Source: Paenibacillus woosongensis
GTDB lineage: Bacteria; Bacillota; Bacilli; Paenibacillales; Paenibacillaceae
Direction: 5' to 3'
DNA: 64,000 nucleotides
NCBI RefSeq assembly: GCF_030122845.1
Contig: NZ_CP126084.1
Location: 1,984,001-2,048,000 of the forward strand
Within the stretch, counting starts at the first letter, position 1, and each line of letters starts with the position of its first letter. The notes beneath the pieces are model-generated. The model did no database searches. It was not told where the DNA came from and worked only from the letters and a program-made list of their open reading frames with translations. The position numbers and the translations under genes were made by a program. Shown here in pieces: positions 24,616 to 33,663 of this stretch.

Positions 24616-25499
24616 GCGCAAAAACAGCAGATAAAATCGCAACCGCGGTCATTATAACCTTGGCCGGCTTTATCGTCCTGATCTTGGCTGGACTGCTTGG
24701 CTTCATTCTGGTCAGAGGACTTGGACATATCAGCTTCGACTTCCTGACTTCCCCTCCGGAAACGATTAAGGAAGGCGGCGGGATTGGGCCGCAGCTGTTC
24801 AATTCCCTGTTTCTGCTCGTCCTGACCCTGCTGATCACAGTTCCGCTGGGACTTGGTGCAGGAATCTATATGAGCGAGTACGCCAAGCCGGGAAAAGTGA
24901 CGGATTTTATACGCTTGATCGTTGAGGTGCTGTCCTCCTTTCCTTCCATTGTGGTTGGTTTGTTCGGCTTGCTGGTTATCGTTAACGTCTTCGGCTTCGG
25001 CTTCTCTCTGTTCTCCGGCGCCCTCGCATTGACCGTGTTCAACCTTCCGCTAATGGTGCGGATTACGGAGCAGGGCATGAGAAGTGTTCCGGTAGCACAG
25101 AAGGAGGCAAGTCTGGCTCTAGGTCTGTCAAAATGGAAGACGATTCGTTCAATTATGCTGCCGATCGCGATGCCGATTATTTTGACGGGGACGATTCTCG
25201 CTGCGGGCCGCGTGTTTGGCGAAGCGGCTGCCCTATTGTTTACCGCGGGGATGAGCAGTCCGAGACTTGACTTCACGGATTGGAATCCGTTCAGCCCGAT
25301 GTCTCCCTTAAACCCGTTCCGCCCTGCCGAGACACTGGCCGTTCATATCTGGAAGATCAATTCGGAAGGATTGGCTCCGGATGCTCCAGAAATTGCTGCT
25401 GGAGCCTCAGCCGTACTCATATTAACCGTGCTGGTGTTCAATCTTCTGGCCCGCTGGCTGGGGCGCGTCATGCACAAGAAATTTACAGCAACGAAATAG
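24612..25499 (+). CDS. pstA: Phosphate ABC transporter permease PstA
   Basis: A 295-residue partner of PstC with six spans. The motifs VLSSFPSIVVGLFGLLVIV near residue 105 and the EAA-like VPVAQKEASLALGLSKWKT near 160 identify it. GRVFGEAAALLFTAG near 200 is also typical. The ATG overlaps the pstC stop by four bases. pstB follows after 12 bases. There is no sign of damage. Confidence 0.93.
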   Translation: MSAKTADKIATAVIITLAGFIVLILAGLLGFILVRGLGHISFDFLTSPPETIKEGGGIGPQLFNSLFLLVLTLLITVPLGLGAGIYMSEYAKPGKVTDFIRLIVEVLSSFPSIVVGLFGLLVIVNVFGFGFSLFSGALALTVFNLPLMVRITEQGMRSVPVAQKEASLALGLSKWKTIRSIMLPIAMPIILTGTILAAGRVFGEAAALLFTAGMSSPRLDFTDWNPFSPMSPLNPFRPAETLAVHIWKINSEGLAPDAPEIAAGASAVLILTVLVFNLLARWLGRVMHKKFTATK

Positions 25500-25511
25500 G
25501 GAGGAGCCTCT

Positions 25512-26270
25512 ATGAGCAATATCGAACTGTCCGTCAAGGATCTGAGCGTATACTATGGGGAGAAGCAAGCGGTAAAAAGTGTCTCTCTAGACTTTGAAGC
25601 TAAACAAGTAACGGCGTTAATCGGTCCGTCCGGCTGCGGTAAATCGACATTTCTCCGCAGTTTGAACCGGATGAACGACCTCATTAGCGGTGCGAAAATT
25701 ACCGGGGAAATATGGATTGGCGACGAGAATATCAATGATCCCAAAACCGACGTAGTGCTGCTGCGCCAAAAAATTGGGATGGTCTGGCAAAAACCAAACC
25801 CGTTCCATAAATCGATCTACGAGAATATTGCTTTTGGTCCACGCTATCACGGGATCAAGGATAAGAAGAAGCTGGATCAGATCGTCGAGGAATCTTTGAC
25901 AAAAGCTGCTCTTTGGGACGAGACGAAGGACAGGCTGCACCGTTCTGCCCTTTCGTTGTCCGGCGGGCAGCAGCAGCGGCTGTGCATCGCCAGATCGATT
26001 GCGGTCAGCCCGAGCATCATTCTGATGGATGAGCCGGCCTCCGCGCTTGACCCGGTATCCAGCTCCAAGATCGAAGAGCTGATCGCCGATTTGAAGCAGG
26101 AATATTGCATTATTATCGTAACCCATAACATGCACCAAGCGGCACGGGTCTCGGAGAAGACGGCATTTTTCCTTATGGGGGAAGTCGTCGAGTTTGATGA
26201 TACGGATAAAATTTTCACGAATCCGAAGGAAAAGAGAACAGACGACTACATTTCCGGAAGATTCGGATAA
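25512..26270 (+). CDS. pstB: Phosphate ABC transporter ATP-binding protein PstB (copy 2)
   Basis: A 252-residue ATPase. Walker A is GPSGCGKST, the Q-loop [17 protein letters not shown], the signature [14 protein letters not shown] and Walker [14 protein letters not shown]. It resembles copy 1 closely over most of its length, for instance in KSIYDN/KSIYEN and the shared ending DDYISGRFG (copy 1: EDYISGRFG). The ATG follows AGGGAGGAGCCTCT. It is the last gene of pstSCAB, so this copy is the natural partner of the PstC/PstA permease. No phoU follows; that gene is 10 kb upstream. Confidence 0.94.
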   Translation: MSNIELSVKDLSVYYGEKQAVKSVSLDFEAKQVTALIGPSGCGKSTFLRSLNRMNDLISGAKITGEIWIGDENINDPKTDVVLLRQKIGMVWQKPNPFHKSIYENIAFGPRYHGIKDKKKLDQIVEESLTKAALWDETKDRLHRSALSLSGGQQQRLCIARSIAVSPSIILMDEPASALDPVSSSKIEELIADLKQEYCIIIVTHNMHQAARVSEKTAFFLMGEVVEFDDTDKIFTNPKEKRTDDYISGRFG

Positions 26271-26294
26271 TGACCGAGAAAACAAATAAAACGT

Positions 26295-26334
26295 AAAAAG
26301 GCAGGCGGGTAAAGTATCCCGGCCTGTCTTTTTT
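26295..26334 (+). terminator. Terminator of the pstSCAB operon
   Basis: AAAAAGGCAGGC and GCCTGTCTTTTTT pair, with an inner GGG/CCC, followed by a T-tract. Confidence 0.88.
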
Positions 26335-26486
26335 GAAGCAAATGATGCATGTTCAATTTCCTTTCCTGTCCGGTGTTCATTAACATAAATTGGCGGATCC
26401 GGAGTTGTTCGAGTACAATAGATATAAGGTCTAATATTCATCTATTTGTAGGATAGACTAAATAACGGACATTTCCTTATGAGCGA

Positions 26487-26524
26487 GAACCGGACAGGCC
26501 GTCTCATTTCTGCCCGGTTCTTTC
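26487..26524. terminator. Hairpin downstream of the Sm-like protein gene
   Basis: GAACCGG and CCGGTTC, with partial inner pairing ACAG/CTG, form a stem followed by TTTCT. It lies 27 bases past the stop of the minus-strand gene ending at 26552 and before it on the plus strand. The gap 26335-26551 holds no gene otherwise. Confidence 0.45.
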
Positions 26525-26551
26525 TGGTTCATTACTTTCGGCGCTTTGCGG

Positions 26552-27061
26552 CTACAGCAGGCTGATCACAAGCAGTTCATACAGAACTAAAGGGAGTATG
26601 ACATTGTTGAAGTAGGAGGCGCCGAACAATCCGCGGCTGTATGGAGTATAGCCGTATTCTCCAGATCCGTAAGGAGTTGGGGGCGGATATCCAGGTGAAC
26701 CATAAGGGGTTGGGACAGGAGGACCTGGATAGCCTGGTTGTTGGCCATAATTCCAATATTGTTCCGGATACCCCTGCTGGGAGTAGCCCCCGTACTGGCC
26801 TTGGCCGTAGTTATACGGTCCGTATGGCGGCGGATCCGGGTCCTTGCCGGTCTGCTGGCCAGGGATGGCGAGGAATAACAGGCCGCCGTCCGTGTGGGAC
26901 AATACGCCTTCGTATGTGATCCCTTCAACCGTCTGGACGCGAACGGGACGATTCGCATGCTGCTTGCAGATTTTATGCAGATGATCCTTCATGCTTTTCA
27001 TCGTTTGAACGGCACTCGGATTGGCTTGATAGACCACTTGCTTCGTTTCACTTGACGACAT
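26552..27061 (-). CDS. Sm-like N-terminal domain with Pro/Gly/Tyr-rich tail, function unknown
   Basis: A 169-residue protein. Residues about 17-68 (KDHLHKICKQHANRPVRVQT, then EGITYEGVLSHTDGGLLFLA) look like a helix plus beta strands of an Sm/LSm-like barrel. Residues about 75-145 are low-complexity, rich in Pro, Gly, Tyr and Gln (PYGPYNYGQGQYGG and similar). A hydrophobic tail (NNVILPLVLYELLVISLL) ends the chain. Tyr/Gly/Pro-rich chains of this type are often spore-coat or surface proteins in Paenibacillus. The ATG at 27061 follows GTGGAGGTTAAAACG. The function is not known; a spore-coat role is a guess. Confidence 0.7.
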   Translation of the reverse strand: MSSSETKQVVYQANPSAVQTMKSMKDHLHKICKQHANRPVRVQTVEGITYEGVLSHTDGGLLFLAIPGQQTGKDPDPPPYGPYNYGQGQYGGYSQQGYPEQYWNYGQQPGYPGPPVPTPYGSPGYPPPTPYGSGEYGYTPYSRGLFGASYFNNVILPLVLYELLVISLL

Positions 27062-27227
27062 CGTTTTAACCTCCACTAATCATGCAAAGTGCTTTCTGCT
27101 GACATCCTATGCTATAGCCCAAACGGAGGTGCGTGATATTTTTCTTGAAACGGATGCAATGGCTTGGTAACATATTTATCGTTCGATATGGAATGGAAGC
27201 ATTGGTTTGAATTGAGGAGACTTTCTA

Positions 27228-27860
27228 ATGAATGTGCTAGAGTGGATTGAGCTCATGTTCAAGCAGTACGGATATTTGGTATTGCTGATTGGACTTCCTA
27301 TAGATTTTATCGCCTTGCCGCTGCCGCCGGGTCAGACGACGCTAACCTTTACGGGGTATTTAGCCTATAAAGGCGTGTTCGGATGGATTCCGGCGATGGC
27401 GGTGGCTTTTACTGGAGCGGCTATCGGAATCACGATTACCTATTGGATTGGATACAAGGTAGGGGCACCGCTGGTAGAACGCTACGGAAAATGGATATTT
27501 CTTAAGCCTTCTCAAATTGAGAAAACGAGACATACCTACGACCGGTATGGCAATAAAATGCTGCTGATTAGCTTTTTTGTGCCGGGGGTCCGGCAATTTT
27601 TCGGTTATTTCGTGGGAATTATCCGGATTCCCTTTCCGACATTCGCGATATACGCTTACACTGGGGCAGCGATCTGGGTATTTGTCTTCGTAAGCATCGG
27701 TTATATATTCGGCGAGCAGTGGCAGCACATATTCACTCTAGTGGAAAATTACTTGAAGTACATATGCACGGGCGCTGGGGCTTTGCTCATTTTCTGGTTC
27801 ATTTGGAAGTGGCGGAGGCTGCGTTTAAGGGAGACAAAGCCCGAGAAAGAAACAGGGTAA
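27228..27860 (+). CDS. DedA-family membrane protein
   Basis: A 210-residue polytopic protein of the DedA/SNARE-associated family, implicated in undecaprenyl-phosphate or phospholipid translocation and membrane homeostasis. The motifs FTGAAIGITITYWIGYKVG (GxxxG..G type) near residue 65 and the conserved arginine region ISFFVPGVRQFFGYFVGIIR near 115 are diagnostic. The N-terminus has the acidic IDFIALPLPPGQTTLTFTGY re-entrant segment. The ATG follows TTGAGGAGACTTTCTA. It is monocistronic, with a terminator following. Confidence 0.9.
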   Translation: MNVLEWIELMFKQYGYLVLLIGLPIDFIALPLPPGQTTLTFTGYLAYKGVFGWIPAMAVAFTGAAIGITITYWIGYKVGAPLVERYGKWIFLKPSQIEKTRHTYDRYGNKMLLISFFVPGVRQFFGYFVGIIRIPFPTFAIYAYTGAAIWVFVFVSIGYIFGEQWQHIFTLVENYLKYICTGAGALLIFWFIWKWRRLRLRETKPEKETG

Positions 27861-27926
27861 GTTCCGTCCCGCCGGAATTTCGGGGAACGGTTATAGAAGG
27901 CTGTTGTCATCCAAGCCTAGGCAAAT

Positions 27927-27964
27927 AAAGGTGCAAGGTAAATTTACTTTGGCGCCTTTTTTTT
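27927..27964 (+). terminator. Terminator after dedA
   Basis: AAAGGTGC and GCGCCTTT form a stem (one G-T pair) around a 16-base loop, followed by a run of T. Confidence 0.82.
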
Positions 27965-28075
27965 CTTGTGGACAAGTTTCTTTGATTCCAAGCCGGGCAC
28001 TCTGTTATCATATAAAGATATTCGTAGTTGGACGGAATAAAATTTAACTTGATTTTAATAGGAAGGAACAGGGGA

Positions 28076-31000
28076 ATGAGCTTTCAGTTGACGACCAGGG
28101 TCATCAAATTGCTTTGCGGCAAGGCTAGTTTTGAGCAAGGGAATATCTACGTTCAAGCTGGACGGGTGTACTTGAACCATACCGATCCTGAAGCTGCAGC
28201 GTATACAGCGACGGTACGGGGCAATGAGAGCTACAGCGTCAGGATCGCCATCGATAGCGACGGTGATGTGAAGGCTGACTGCTCATGTCCTGTGTATGGG
28301 AATAGCGATCATTATTGCGGCCATGTTGCCGCGGTATTAATTGCAGTTCACGATCTTAAGCATGATGGGGCAAAGCCCGTCCGTACCTACAGCTTAACCG
28401 CGAAACTGGACGAGGCCGGCGGACGCGGACTGCGTGCAGGAAATACTGTTGGCGCGAGAATATCAGGGATGGCAAATATGACGCCGAGATTCAGACGCGA
28501 TTCAATGGCTGTGCGCGATACGGGGATGACCAAGGGCATATTGAAGATATTTGATGACAGGCAGCAGGGACGATTTGTCCGTACGAATCATTTGGCGGAT
28601 TTGAAGACGCCGCTTGAGGTTGAAATTATTTGTAAACTGCATCCTTACCGCTCTCAGAAGCATTTATTCGGCATAGAGCTCAAGGTTGGTACGAAGCGGT
28701 TATATATTGTGCAAAAGATCCGCGAATTCCTCGATTGCGTCGAACGCGGAGAGCCTTATGAATTTTCCAAGCATTTCACTTATGTGCCGGAGCTTCATTA
28801 CTTTCAGCCACAGGACGATGTCGTCATCCGCCAGCTGCAGCAAATTTGCCGCAACGAGCGGATGTATCAGGAGACGAATTCCAAGCTGGGCTCTTATTCG
28901 GCGTACGACAGGCTGATCAGCGATGACCGACTGCTGCTTGTTCCGCCGTTCGCCTGGGATGCGCTGCAGCCCTTGCTGTCGGGGAATTCCGCGGTACACA
29001 TTATGCGGGAGCAGCAAAGGACGCATGCGTTCGAAATTTCAAACGACAGGATTCCGCTTCAATTCGAGTTCGATGCGTATGAATCGGGAGGATACCAGCT
29101 GCGGATCGAAGGGCTGGATGAGCTGATCGTCTTGGAGGCGTATGGGCTTGTGCTGGCCGGCGATAAGCTGATCCCGCTGCCTGCCGAGCAATGCAGCCGT
29201 TTGTCCGAGCTGAAGCATATGCTGTATTACTCGCGAAGTCAGGAAATATATATTGCGGCAGAGCAGATGGAGCCGTTCATCGAGAAGGTCGTTCCCGGCC
29301 TCAGGAAGCTGGGCGTCGTTCAGATGAGCAAAGCAATTTCGGGGCAAATCGTCCATGCAGCGCTGACGGCCCGGCTTTATTTGGACCGGGTGAGAGATCG
29401 GCTGCTGGCTGGACTTGAGTTCCAATACGGAGACATCGTCTTTAATCCGTTAGCGCCTCATGACGAGCGGCGCGGCGAGAGCCGCATCATTATGCGGGAC
29501 GGCGACAAGGAAGCGCAGATTTTAAGCCTGATGGAGACCGGGTTGTTCGCGCAAACGGAGAGCGGCTATTTTCTGGACGATGAGGATGACGAATACGAGT
29601 TTCTGTATCGTGTTCTGCCGGAGCTGGAGAAGCTGGTCCATGTGTATGCGACCTCGGCGGTCAAGGCCAGGCTGTATACGGAGCATGAGCCGCCGCAAAT
29701 TCGCATCGATGTGGATGAGCGAACGGACTGGCTCGAATTCAAGTTCGAGATGCAGGGCATTCCCGAGGCGGAGATCAAAAATATTCTCAGTGCCCTTGAG
29801 GAGAAACGCAAATATTACCGGATGCCGGACGGCGCCCTGCTGCCGCTGGAGAGTAGCGAATTCCAGGAAATGGTTAAGCTCATGAACGAGGTGGGTATCC
29901 GTCAGTTCGATTTAAATGGTACGGAAATCCGGTTGCCAGCTGTCCGTGGATTGCATTTCATGAATTATGCGGGAACGGGCAATAACGTAAAGCTGGGCAA
30001 GTCGCTGCGGCGCCTGCTGGATCATATGCGGAATCCGGATCATCTGGATTTTCCCGTACCAGAGCAGCTCGATGCCGTTCTGCGGGATTATCAGAAATAC
30101 GGCTACCAATGGATGAAGACGCTGGCGCATTACCGGTTCGGCGGGATATTGGCCGATGATATGGGGCTGGGCAAAACGCTGCAAAGTATCGCCTTCATCG
30201 TCTCGGTGCTCCCGGAAATCCGCCAGCAGGATCTCCCGGCTCTAATTGTTGCGCCGGCTTCCCTTATGTACAATTGGGAGAATGAGCTCAGAAAATTCGC
30301 TCCGGACATCAAGGCGGTCATCGTGGACGGCAGCCGGACGGAACGGGGCCGGGCGATGCGAAATTCCTCTAATATCGACGTTATCATTACGTCCTACCCG
30401 CTATTGAGGAGAGACGTTGATCTATACGAGGGAAGGTCGTTCCATACGCTCGTACTGGATGAGGCGCAGGCCTTTAAAAATCACACGACCCAGACGGCAC
30501 AGGCCGTAAAGTCGATTTACGCCAAATACCGGTTTGCGCTGACCGGAACCCCGATCGAGAATTCGCTGGAGGAGCTATGGTCGATTTTTGAGGCGGTGTT
30601 TCCGGATCTGTTCCCGGGGCGGAAGGAATTTAATGAATTGTCCCGGGAGACGATAGCCCGCCGAATTCGTCCGTTTCTGCTCCGCCGCCTAAAAAGCGAT
30701 GTGTTGAAGGAGCTGCCGGAGAAGATCGAGACGCTGCAGGCCTCCGAGCTGCTTCCCGAGCAGAAGAAGCTGTACCTGGCCTATTTGGCCAAGCTGCAGC
30801 AGGAGACACTGAAAAATCTGGATCAGGATGATTTCAAGCGGAACCGGATAAAAATTTTGGCCGGCCTGACCCGGCTGCGCCAGCTCTGCTGCCATCCCGG
30901 GTTGTTCGTGGAGGACTATAACGGGAGCTCAGCGAAATTTGAGCAGCTGCTCGAAATCGTAGAGGAATGCCGGAGCGCGGGCAAACGGATGCTCATCTTC

Positions 31001-31441
31001 TCGCAGTTCACGGAAATGCTAGGCATGATCGGCCGGGAACTGGGATATGAAGGCGTACCGTTCTTCTACCTGGATGGCAGTACGCCGGCAGCGGAACGCG
31101 TAGAGCTCTGCAACCGGTTCAACGACGGGGAGAAGGACGTGTTCCTGATTTCCCTAAAGGCCGGCGGCACAGGGCTCAATCTGACCGGGGCGGACACTGT
31201 TATTTTGTACGATCTGTGGTGGAACCCTGCGGTGGAGGAGCAGGCGGCCGACCGGGCGCACCGGATGGGGCAGAAAAAAGTGGTTCACGTCATTCGCCTG
31301 GTCACGCAGGGGACCGTTGAGGATAAAATGTACGAGCTGCAGCAGAAGAAGAAAAATCTGATCGATGAGGTCATTCAGCCGGGGCAGGAGACGCTGTCCT
31401 CGTTGACGGAGGAAGAAATTCGCGAGATTCTGATGATCTAG
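28076..31441 (+). CDS. SWIM zinc-finger SNF2-family helicase
   Basis: A 1121-residue ATP-dependent DNA translocase. The N-terminal SWIM zinc finger is DCSCPVYGNSDHYCGHVAAV near residue 75 (CxC...CxH). A long middle region of roughly 480 residues resembles the bacterial SNF2-associated domain. The C-terminal half is the helicase: Walker A DDMGLGKTLQS near 702, DEAQ box VLDEAQAFKNH near 798, LTGTPIENSLEELWS, and motifs V-VI SLKAGGTGLNLTGADTV and EEQAADRAHRMGQKK. The ATG at 28076 follows GGAAGGAACAGGGGA and is preferred to an upstream TTG. Such proteins are common single genes in Bacillales; the cellular task is unclear. Confidence 0.93.
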   Translation: MSFQLTTRVIKLLCGKASFEQGNIYVQAGRVYLNHTDPEAAAYTATVRGNESYSVRIAIDSDGDVKADCSCPVYGNSDHYCGHVAAVLIAVHDLKHDGAKPVRTYSLTAKLDEAGGRGLRAGNTVGARISGMANMTPRFRRDSMAVRDTGMTKGILKIFDDRQQGRFVRTNHLADLKTPLEVEIICKLHPYRSQKHLFGIELKVGTKRLYIVQKIREFLDCVERGEPYEFSKHFTYVPELHYFQPQDDVVIRQLQQICRNERMYQETNSKLGSYSAYDRLISDDRLLLVPPFAWDALQPLLSGNSAVHIMREQQRTHAFEISNDRIPLQFEFDAYESGGYQLRIEGLDELIVLEAYGLVLAGDKLIPLPAEQCSRLSELKHMLYYSRSQEIYIAAEQMEPFIEKVVPGLRKLGVVQMSKAISGQIVHAALTARLYLDRVRDRLLAGLEFQYGDIVFNPLAPHDERRGESRIIMRDGDKEAQILSLMETGLFAQTESGYFLDDEDDEYEFLYRVLPELEKLVHVYATSAVKARLYTEHEPPQIRIDVDERTDWLEFKFEMQGIPEAEIKNILSALEEKRKYYRMPDGALLPLESSEFQEMVKLMNEVGIRQFDLNGTEIRLPAVRGLHFMNYAGTGNNVKLGKSLRRLLDHMRNPDHLDFPVPEQLDAVLRDYQKYGYQWMKTLAHYRFGGILADDMGLGKTLQSIAFIVSVLPEIRQQDLPALIVAPASLMYNWENELRKFAPDIKAVIVDGSRTERGRAMRNSSNIDVIITSYPLLRRDVDLYEGRSFHTLVLDEAQAFKNHTTQTAQAVKSIYAKYRFALTGTPIENSLEELWSIFEAVFPDLFPGRKEFNELSRETIARRIRPFLLRRLKSDVLKELPEKIETLQASELLPEQKKLYLAYLAKLQQETLKNLDQDDFKRNRIKILAGLTRLRQLCCHPGLFVEDYNGSSAKFEQLLEIVEECRSAGKRMLIFSQFTEMLGMIGRELGYEGVPFFYLDGSTPAAERVELCNRFNDGEKDVFLISLKAGGTGLNLTGADTVILYDLWWNPAVEEQAADRAHRMGQKKVVHVIRLVTQGTVEDKMYELQQKKKNLIDEVIQPGQETLSSLTEEEIREILMI

Positions 31442-31450
31442 CGAAAATAA

Positions 31451-31488
31451 AACAACCATGCACCCGCGAGGGAGCATGGTTGTTTGCT
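31451..31488. terminator. Bidirectional terminator between helicase and leuA
   Basis: AACAACCATGC and GCATGGTTGTT form a perfect 11-bp stem with a 12-base loop. AT-rich flanks allow use by both convergent genes. Confidence 0.8.
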
Positions 31489-31497
31489 TAGTTCAGG

Positions 31498-33201
31498 TTA
31501 TTTCTTGGATATGGCTTCACTGGCAGCGACCAGCTCGCTTTGCTCCTGAGTCATATTGTTCACGGCGCTGAACAGCGCTTTGACCGAGGAGGTCATAATA
31601 TCGACATCGATGCCGCAGCCCCAATGGACTTTGCCATCCGGCGCCGTAATGCCAACATAGGATACCGCTTGGGAGCTGGAGCCCACTTCAAGCGCATGCT
31701 CCTTGTAGACCAGGTTGCTGTAGCTGACGCCAAGCTTCGATTGCAGGGCGTTGCTGATCGCGTCGAGCCGCCCGTTGCCGGCACCGTTGATTTCCTGGAT
31801 TTCACCATTTTGCTTGACTGTAATCGTCGTTTCGTAATCATCGTGCTGCGAGAAGCGGTAGTTCAGGAATTCGACAGGCGACTGGATGTTGACGTAGACC
31901 TCTTTAAAAATATCGTAAATTTCGTTCGCCACCAGTTCCTTCGCCAGCCGGTCGGAGACGTTCTTGACCCGGTAGCCGAAATCCTCGCGCATTTTCGGCG
32001 GGAGATCCAGGCCGTAGTGCTGCTCCAGCAAATAACCGATGCCGCCCTTGCCGGACTGGCTGTTGATGCGGATGACATCTCCTTCGTATTCGCGCCCGAT
32101 ATCCTTCGGATCGATCGGCAGATAAGGAACCGTCCAATGCTCGCAGTCATGCTCCTCGCGCCATTTCATGCCTTTGGCGATCGCGTCCTGGTGGGATCCG
32201 GAGAAAGCGGCGAATACGAGCTTGCCCGCATACGGCTGTCTTTCGTTCACTTTCATTTTGGTCATGCGCTCGTACACTTCGATGATTTCCGGGATGTTCT
32301 CGAAATTCAGCTTCGGATCAACCCCGTGGGAGTACATGTTCAAAGCCAGGGTTACAATATCCACGTTCCCTGTCCGCTCCCCGTTGCCGAATAGCGTTCC
32401 TTCAACGCGCTGGCCGCCAGCAAGCAGGGCCAGCTCCGTATCGGCGATTCCGGTTCCACGGTCGTTATGGGGATGTAAGGACAGGATGACGTTATCCCGG
32501 TATTTCAAATGATCGCTCATGTATTCGATTTGGCTGGCATAGACGTGCGACATCGACATGGAGACTGTCGCCGGCAGGTTGATAATGACCTTGTTGTCTG
32601 CGGTCGGCTGCCATACGTCTAGCACGGCATTACAGATCTCAAGCGCAAAATCGATCTCGGTGCCGGTGAAGCTCTCCGGCGAGTACTGGAATTTGAAATT
32701 GCCTTCGGTTTCTGCCGCATATTTTTTCAGAAGCTCGGCTCCGGTCACCGCGATATCGATGATTTCCTGCTTGGATTTCCGGAATACCTGCTCGCGCTGG
32801 GCTACGGAGGTGGAATTGTACAAATGTACGACCGCTTGTTTTGCACCTTTCAGTGATTCGAACGTTTTCTGAATGATATGCTCTCTGGACTGGGTCAGCA
32901 CTTGAATTGTTACGTCGTCGGGAATGAGATCCTGCTCGATCAGCGTACGCAGGAAGGTGTATTCCGTCTCGGAGGCTGCAGGGAAGCCAACCTCGATTTC
33001 TTTAAAGCCCAGCTTGACGAGCACTTGGAAAAACTCTAGCTTCTCCTCCAGATTCATCGGTACGACCAGAGCTTGGTTTCCGTCGCGCAGGTCGACGCTG
33101 CACCAGGTAGGGGCTTCAGTAATGTACTCTTTTTGCGTCCATTTCAGGCTCGTTTGCGGAGGCAAGAAATAACCTCTGGTGTATTTTTTGAAATTTTTCA
33201 T
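31498..33201 (-). CDS. leuA: 2-isopropylmalate synthase (long, type 2 form)
   Basis: Condenses acetyl-CoA with 2-oxoisovalerate, the first committed step of leucine synthesis. At 567 residues it is the long form also found in actinobacteria and yeast. The catalytic HMGL-like barrel has WCSVDLRDGNQALVVPM near residue 35 and LSLHPHNDRGTG near 240 with the metal His pair. The C-terminal LeuA allosteric domain covers roughly 435-560 and gives leucine feedback. The ATG at 33201 follows AAAGGTGG. A leucine-specific T-box leader precedes it, which supports this assignment over citramalate or homocitrate synthase. No other leu genes are adjacent. Confidence 0.92.
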   Translation of the reverse strand: MKNFKKYTRGYFLPPQTSLKWTQKEYITEAPTWCSVDLRDGNQALVVPMNLEEKLEFFQVLVKLGFKEIEVGFPAASETEYTFLRTLIEQDLIPDDVTIQVLTQSREHIIQKTFESLKGAKQAVVHLYNSTSVAQREQVFRKSKQEIIDIAVTGAELLKKYAAETEGNFKFQYSPESFTGTEIDFALEICNAVLDVWQPTADNKVIINLPATVSMSMSHVYASQIEYMSDHLKYRDNVILSLHPHNDRGTGIADTELALLAGGQRVEGTLFGNGERTGNVDIVTLALNMYSHGVDPKLNFENIPEIIEVYERMTKMKVNERQPYAGKLVFAAFSGSHQDAIAKGMKWREEHDCEHWTVPYLPIDPKDIGREYEGDVIRINSQSGKGGIGYLLEQHYGLDLPPKMREDFGYRVKNVSDRLAKELVANEIYDIFKEVYVNIQSPVEFLNYRFSQHDDYETTITVKQNGEIQEINGAGNGRLDAISNALQSKLGVSYSNLVYKEHALEVGSSSQAVSYVGITAPDGKVHWGCGIDVDIMTSSVKALFSAVNNMTQEQSELVAASEAISKK

Positions 33202-33241
33202 AGCAATGACCACCTTTCCCTCGTATCGGATCTTCATTAAT

Positions 33242-33571
33242 TTACAACTTGTTTGTATTTGGAATATAAAAAAAGCCTTCCATCTCCATAAATACTTAGA
33301 GACGAAAGGCTGTTGTCAGCTTACGCGGTACCACTCTGATTCATACCTTGCGGTATGCACTCTGCCGGATACGGGCTGCGCACTCGAATGAGACACGGCC
33401 TTATATCCTCCTACTGTAACGGTTAGGCTCCGGCTCCACCTACTTTAATACAATTTCAGCGAGCTACTTCAAGGTGAGTTCGGATTTGGCTTGCGACTGT
33501 TTTGCACCGGCCAACAGCTCTCTGGGCGCCTGCGTCAATCCTACTATTCCTCTTCAACGTATTTGAATATT
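33242..33571 (-). promoter_or_regulatory. T-box leader with leucine (CTC) specifier, controlling leuA
   Basis: Read on the minus strand, the T-box motif AGAGTGGTACCGCG lies at 33337-33324. The stem I region contains GAACTCACC near 33480, where CTC (Leu) occupies the specifier position, followed by TTGAAGTAG and stem I closure. A terminator (33311-33268) follows the T-box: AGCCTTTCGTCTC against GAGATGGAAGGCT, then seven T. Uncharged tRNA-Leu is expected to favour the antiterminator and turn on leuA. The motif and specifier are seen in the sequence; tRNA binding is inferred. Confidence 0.9.
33268..33311 (-). terminator. Regulated terminator of the leuA T-box
   Basis: AGCCTTTCGTCTC pairs with GAGATGGAAGGCT and is followed by TTTTTTT on the minus strand, 13 bases after the T-box motif. 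Confidence 0.85.
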
Positions 33572-33577
33572 GACGTT

Positions 33578-33606
33578 AGTTTACTACAACGCTGCGAGGG
33601 AATCAA
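33578..33606 (-). promoter_or_regulatory. Promoter of the leuA T-box transcript
   Basis: On the minus strand TTGATT (33606-33601) and TAAACT (33583-33578) are separated by exactly 17 bp. Transcription would start near 33571, giving a leader of about 370 bases. Confidence 0.7.
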
Positions 33607-33663
33607 GATATTTTTTACATGGCTTGGCCATTTTTTTGCTATAGGCTGTTTGGCCGTTCTAAT

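Noticed and set aside
31540-32394. 284-codon plus-strand open frame opposite leuA
   Set aside because: It mirrors leuA codons and has no start signal; leuA is certain.
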